Positions 5,343-6,081 of a DNA stretch of 6,081 bases are shown one piece after another; position 1 is the stretch's first letter; each line of letters begins with the position of its first letter. Origin of the DNA: Thioalkalivibrio sp. (GTDB lineage: Bacteria; Pseudomonadota; Gammaproteobacteria; Ectothiorhodospirales; Ectothiorhodospiraceae); assembly GCA_003555285.1 (NCBI GenBank), contig PWGH01000231.1, positions 1 through 6,081 of the forward strand, read 5' to 3'. The position numbers were made by a program, and so were the translations under genes. The notes below the pieces were generated by a model that was not told the origin of the DNA, did not search any database, and was given only the letters and a program-made list of their open reading frames with translations.

Positions 5343-6081
5343 GGATGCATCCTCAAGGACTGTGCTGGAAGCCAACGGGCTGGACAAGCGGATCGACGGC
5401 CCCAGTGGGCGGCTCGTCATTCTATCGGGCGTGAGCCTCGCGATCGCGGCGGGCGAGACGGTAGCCATTCTCGGCGCCTCGGGCTCGGGCAAATCAACAT
5501 TGCTCGGACTTCTTGCTGGTCTGGACGCCCCAAGTGCCGGAGAAGTTCGACTCCTCGGCCAGAATATCGGATCGCTGGACGAGGATGGCCGCGCCGTCTT
5601 GCGTGCCGGCCGGGTCGGCTTCGTCTTCCAGTCCTTCCAGCTGCTGCCGGCCCTGACCGCATTGGAAAACGTGCTGTTGCCGCTGGAACTGAACCCGGCG
5701 CACGACCGGATCCGGGGCCACGAACTGACCGCACGGGCCCGTTCGGCGCTGGCCGCGGTGGGTTTGACCGCGCGCGAACGCCACTACCCGCACCAACTCT
5801 CCGGCGGCGAACAGCAACGCGTCGCCATCGCCCGGGCGATCGTCGACCAACCCGCCGTGCTCTTCGCCGATGAACCCACCGGCAATCTCGATGCCGCGAC
5901 CGGCGCCCGCATCATCGAGTTGCTGTTCGGGCTGGCGGGCACCGCAGAGACACTCGAGGCCGGCCGCCACGGGGCCGATGGCACGGCCGGCGCGGCGCTG
6001 GTGCTGGTCACCCACGATCCGGCCGTGGCCGAACGCTGCGATCGCGTGCTGCACATTCGGGATGGCCAGCTCGGCGATGGC
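5341..6081 (+). CDS. ybbA: ABC transporter ATP-binding protein, YbbA/LolD type, 3'-truncated by window end
   Basis: The frame is open from the ATG at 5341 to the last base (247 codons, no stop). Nucleotide-binding motifs appear in order: Walker [10 protein letters not shown] (45-53, Lys51), Q-loop Gln97 ([10 protein letters not shown]), signature LSGGE (153-157), Walker B VLFADE (173-178, catalytic Glu178), D-loop NLD (182-184) and switch His225 (VTHD). The ending [15 protein letters not shown] resembles YbbA rather than generic LolD. This class powers FtsX/MacB-like permeases in the inner membrane. The E. coli partner is YbbP, whose gene follows ybbA and would be expected just past the window. 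The transported substrate is not established. The segment between Walker B and the H-loop (about 197-218, Gly/Ala/Glu-rich) is about 14 residues longer than I expect from E. coli YbbA. The protein is likely nearly complete at the window end. Confidence 0.93.
   Translation, partial: MDASSRTVLEANGLDKRIDGPSGRLVILSGVSLAIAAGETVAILGASGSGKSTLLGLLAGLDAPSAGEVRLLGQNIGSLDEDGRAVLRAGRVGFVFQSFQLLPALTALENVLLPLELNPAHDRIRGHELTARARSALAAVGLTARERHYPHQLSGGEQQRVAIARAIVDQPAVLFADEPTGNLDAATGARIIELLFGLAGTAETLEAGRHGADGTAGAALVLVTHDPAVAERCDRVLHIRDGQLGDG
5343..5352. repeat. 10-bp perfect palindrome next to the divergent start codons
   Basis: GGATGCATCC reads the same on both strands and starts immediately after the overlapping start codons. 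On the - strand it fills the space between the tesA-like Shine-Dalgarno and its ATG, and on the + strand it forms codons 2-4 of the ybbA-like gene. It could be an operator or a chance palindrome. Confidence 0.5.
5351..5354 (-). promoter_or_regulatory. Shine-Dalgarno of the tesA-like gene
   Basis: On the - strand GAGG (in TTGAGGATG) lies eight bases before the ATG ending at 5342. It is within codons 4-5 of the ybbA-like gene and decides the start of the esterase. Confidence 0.65.

Noticed and set aside
5494..6054. - strand open frame of 186 codons opposite the ybbA-like gene
   Set aside because: Antisense to a complete set of ABC ATPase motifs; a shadow frame.

Overview
This is a GC-rich stretch (strong G/C bias at third codon positions) that looks like the chromosome of a gammaproteobacterium. 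The best clue is the divergent pair at the right end: a TesA-type SGNH esterase back to back with a YbbA-type ABC ATPase, an arrangement known from Escherichia and Pseudomonas. The purple-sulfur or Ectothiorhodospira-like gammaproteobacteria would fit the composition, but the genus cannot be fixed from sequence alone.

Layout. Bases 1-3821 hold two hybrid sensor histidine kinases in tandem on the + strand, joined by an ATGA stop/start overlap, so they are almost certainly co-transcribed and translationally coupled. The first enters from outside the window and shows PAS, PAS, HisKA, HATPase_c, an Asp-rich repeat linker and a receiver. The second is complete (660 aa): two membrane helices, PAS, coiled coil, HisKA, HATPase_c and receiver. 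Their kinase and receiver modules are clearly paralogous, while their input ends differ. No Hpt protein, DNA-binding regulator or other output is visible, so the downstream partner must lie elsewhere. A long imperfect inverted repeat straddles the stop codon of the second kinase.

Bases 3936-4012 carry a tRNA-Arg (anticodon CCT) on the - strand with an encoded CCA end, preceded by a plausible -10 box. About 300 bases of low-information, GC-rich DNA follow, with a short GACCCGCG repeat and a run of nine C. A small hypothetical gene (4311-4637, +) comes next and converges on the tesA-like gene (4659-5342, -).

The tesA-like gene and the ybbA-like gene (5341 to window end, +) are divergent, and their ATG start codons overlap by two bases. 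Each ribosome-binding site therefore lies inside the other gene's coding region. The ybbA-like reading frame is open to the window end; its usual permease partner (YbbP-like) should lie just beyond.

I see no mobile element, CRISPR array, defence system or evidently new multi-gene system. The most unusual items are the overlapping divergent starts, the 9-bp minisatellite coding for an acidic linker in one kinase, the tandem kinase pair, and inverted repeats placed on two stop codons.
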